A stretch of DNA of 64,000 bases from Aulostomus chinensis (taxonomy: Eukaryota > Chordata > Actinopteri > Syngnathiformes > Aulostomidae). Position 1 is the stretch's first letter; each line of letters opens with the position of its first letter. The position numbers and the translations under genes were made by a program. This document shows positions 61,461 to 64,000 of this stretch, one piece after another. The stretch lies in NCBI GenBank assembly GCA_037954235.1, contig JBBMOA010000021.1, positions 6,614,501-6,678,500 on the forward strand, read 5' to 3'. A model generated the notes under the pieces. It saw nothing but the letters and a program-made list of their open reading frames with translations, was not told where the DNA came from and made no database searches.

Positions 61461-63599
61461 ATGAATCGCATATTCGGCCGAGGGAAAGCTAAGGGCCCGC
61501 CACCGAACCTGACGGACTGCATTGGAAACGTATGTATCATCCCGAAATAACTTTTTGAGCGTTGTAAAAGTAAACAAAGATGGACCCCGTTGGCTAACTA
61601 GTTGGCTAACTGTTAGCCAACTTTTGCGAGAAGAAAACAAGGCCAGGGTTTGACATGAAACTACTTCTTTAATATGAACCAACCTCTTTAATGAAAAATG
61701 AAAAGTCACTCACCCTTACATATTACGTAATTAGCGCACTAAAAGCCATGTAATGGTCATGGCAGTCGATAGACAAGCCGTAAAACACAGCACTCGGCTT
61801 GTTTATTGGTTAAATGAGTCAAGATTTTGTCATTTTGAGCTGTAACTTGAAGCTTATGACAAATGACAGCAGAAACTATGTTATCTCTTCAGTGAAATGG
61901 CTGACTTCAACCAGTTCTACAGGTTCTGGGTGTCTGAGTTATTATTAGCTGTCTCCATTGTAATTTCCTGCTTGTACCTCACTGAACAGACTCCACTGGA
62001 ATTCCTCCCTATTGGTTGATTTTTAATGAGTAACGCCCATAGAAAGAGGATCCCTCTGTCACTCCATAGTCCCATAAATGTTCTTTACTCTCATTTCTAC
62101 ATCCAGGTTGATTCTCGGGCAGAGTCTGTCGACAAGAAGATCGCCAGACTTGATGTTGAACTTGTTAAGTACAAGGATCAGATGAAAAAGATGAGGGACG
62201 GGCCCTCAAAGGTGAGATGTCAACCAAACAAACTGGATTTATGCTGAAAGACGTCATTGAATGTCCACTGCTACGCCCATGAACTCGTACCACAACAATA
62301 CCTTTTCTCCAAAATATAAATATTTCTCTTGGAAACCTGCAGTGTCGTATATTAAAGTTAACTTCAGACGTGAAGTCTTGACGCAAGCGGCTGATAGTTG
62401 GACGAGTGAATGAGGACGCATCACATCTGAGAATGTTGTCAGAGCTGAATGATTCATTCCTTTTGCTGCAGGCAAAAACAAGAGACAAAAATACCACCCT
62501 TAATGAAGTATTGTGGCACTGCAGAGATATTGAAATGGTCATGCTAATTATCATTAATGAAATTCTTAACTTTTCCAAAGTTTTCAACTCTTCTACTTTC
62601 ACGTGCTGAAACTTGCTTATTTTCTTGGCTTCTAGCTTTTATACTTTTTAAATACATTCAGCTTCTTTTTAATCATTGAAAGTGAATGGAAAAAGTCTCC
62701 GCTTGCTCCACTAAGACTTTAGCGTGCTTTCAGCTTGAACCGTCATGTAGGCTTTAAACAGGTCACAAGATTTTCATTATTAACGCTGCGATCAGCTTTT
62801 TGATATCTACTGCAGTTTTGTTTAAAAAGTCATTGACAACCAGTAAGATTTTGAACAACTTCCTCTCAGTCTCACAGTTTCCAGTGTTCTTCGTACCTTC
62901 TGAAATAATTAAAATACTACTTTTGAAAGTAGTTCTACTCCATCTGTTGGTTTTTTCAGTCGCATAAACATTTGCATATCATTTTCTCCAGGAAATAATT
63001 ATTCTTGTTCCCTCTAATATTGAGAATCATCTCACAGTTGCACTATCAGTCAAAATGACTGTAATTAGACATGTTTGTCCACATAGGTCAGCTCTGAGTC
63101 CACAGCTGATCAGACATTTGCTGAAATTTAGTTGTTGTTTTTTTTATAATGTTGGTTTGGTTGTTAATCATTAGTTTGTTCTATTCTGAATCTTTTTATT
63201 GTTTTTCACTCTACCAGAACATGGTGAAGCAGAAGGCGATGAGGGTCCTGAAGCAGAAGAGAATGTGAGTCCTTTCTTTACATTACTACATGTGACGTAA
63301 CTTTAGAAGCTTCACGGCTTTTTCTCCTTCCTGCCTCTGACAGGTATGAGAATCAGAGAGACAACCTCATGCAGCAGTCGTTCAACATGGAACAAACCAA
63401 CTACACAATCCAGGGCCTGAAAGACACTAAAACCACAGTAAGACACGATTGACGCTCTACGTGTGGTTTTTCTATCCTCAAAACTGGCAACAGTATTAAA
63501 TATGAGCTGGTGGTTGTTGTTTTTTAGGTTGATGCCATGAAAGTTGGCCTCAAAGAAATGAAGAAAGCATACAAGAATGTGAAAATTGATCAAATTGAG
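61461..63599 (+). CDS. chmp5: Charged multivesicular body protein 5, 5' portion (ESCRT-III)
   Basis: ESCRT-III family protein (yeast Vps60) acting late in endosomal sorting, where it binds LIP5/VTA1 and modulates Vps4. Five coding exons are in the window: 61461-61529, 62107-62211, 63218-63264, 63344-63437 and 63528-63599. They encode 129 residues of a protein normally near 219. All junctions are GT-AG; exon 5 ends at a GTATGT donor, so the gene continues beyond the right edge. The start MNRIFGRGKAKGPPPNLTDC matches mammals. The basic helix 1-2 region with VDSRAESVDKKIARLDVELV, KQKAMRVLKQKRMYENQRDN and KDTKTTVDAMKVGLKEMKKA is nearly identical to human. The acidic C-terminal half and LIP5-binding region are not in the window. 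Identity is secure. Confidence 0.95.
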
Positions 63600-63654
63600 G
63601 TATGTGTACACCCACACATAAAACTCAAAACAAATGATGGTAAGACATTATGAA

Positions 63655-63666
63655 ATATATATATAC

Positions 63667-63697
<31 letters not shown>

Positions 63698-63914
63698 GTA
63701 TATGTATTTATATATGTGTATATATATATATGTATTTATATATGTATATGTATTTATATATGTGTATATATATGTATATATGTATATGTGTATATATATG
63801 TATATATATGTATATGTGTATATATATGTATATATATATGTATATGTATATATATGTATATATGTATATATATGTATGTATGTATGTATATGTATGTTTG
63901 TGTATATATGTATG

Positions 63915-63989
<75 letters not shown>

Positions 63990-64000
63990 GTATGTATATA
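63655..64000. repeat. (TATG)n/(TA)n satellite running off the window
   Basis: At least 345 bp of TATA, TATG and TGTG units, directly after the chmp5 exon 5 donor and continuing past the window end. It lies in a chmp5 intron. AT-rich tandem repeats of this length are often collapsed in assemblies. Confidence 0.9.

Overview
The window is vertebrate nuclear DNA from a ray-finned fish, most likely a percomorph teleost. The evidence is intron-rich genes with GT-AG junctions, proteins that align end to end with known vertebrate families, tRNA-headed fish SINEs ending in GGAT repeats, and very dense (CA)n, (CT)n and homopolymer tracts. Human proteins were compared from memory; no search was run.

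Five protein genes were rebuilt exon by exon from splice sites and reading phase. At the left, mrpl15 (minus, 6006-3861, 296 aa) and lypla1 (plus, 6754-9666, 232 aa) stand head to head across about 750 bp with two CCAAT boxes, a GC box and an E-box. Next is rgs20 (minus, 18648-12170, 227 aa, the short cysteine-string form). A stretch of about 36 kb (18.65-54.3 kb) has no recognisable gene. It holds SINEs, one reverse-transcriptase relic, one Tc1-like relic, a large GA-rich minisatellite, microsatellites and two CTCF-like sites. The kappa opioid receptor oprk1 (plus, 54779-57982, 376 aa) follows, with a probable untranslated first exon. The right edge holds the first five coding exons of chmp5 (plus, from 61461); its 3' part lies outside the window.

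The order and relative orientation mrpl15-lypla1-rgs20-oprk1 match human 8q11 read backwards. TCEA1 (human: between LYPLA1 and RGS20) and ATP6V1H (human: between RGS20 and OPRK1) were not found, and chmp5, which lies on another human chromosome, follows oprk1.

The products have unrelated jobs: mitochondrial translation, protein depalmitoylation, Gz/Gi signal termination, opioid sensing and ESCRT-III membrane scission. One plausible link is that RGSZ1/RGS20 switches off the Gi/Gz proteins that opioid receptors use. The most notable observations are: a kappa receptor with a mu-like extracellular loop 3 and Lys at position 6.58; two perfect CTCF core motifs in outward orientation around the left gene block; SINEs whose heads and tails have been exchanged; a 220-bp unnamed repeat present twice; and a proline-rich new tail on RGS20. 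No CRISPR, phage or bacterial system is present, and nothing that I would call a wholly new biological system.
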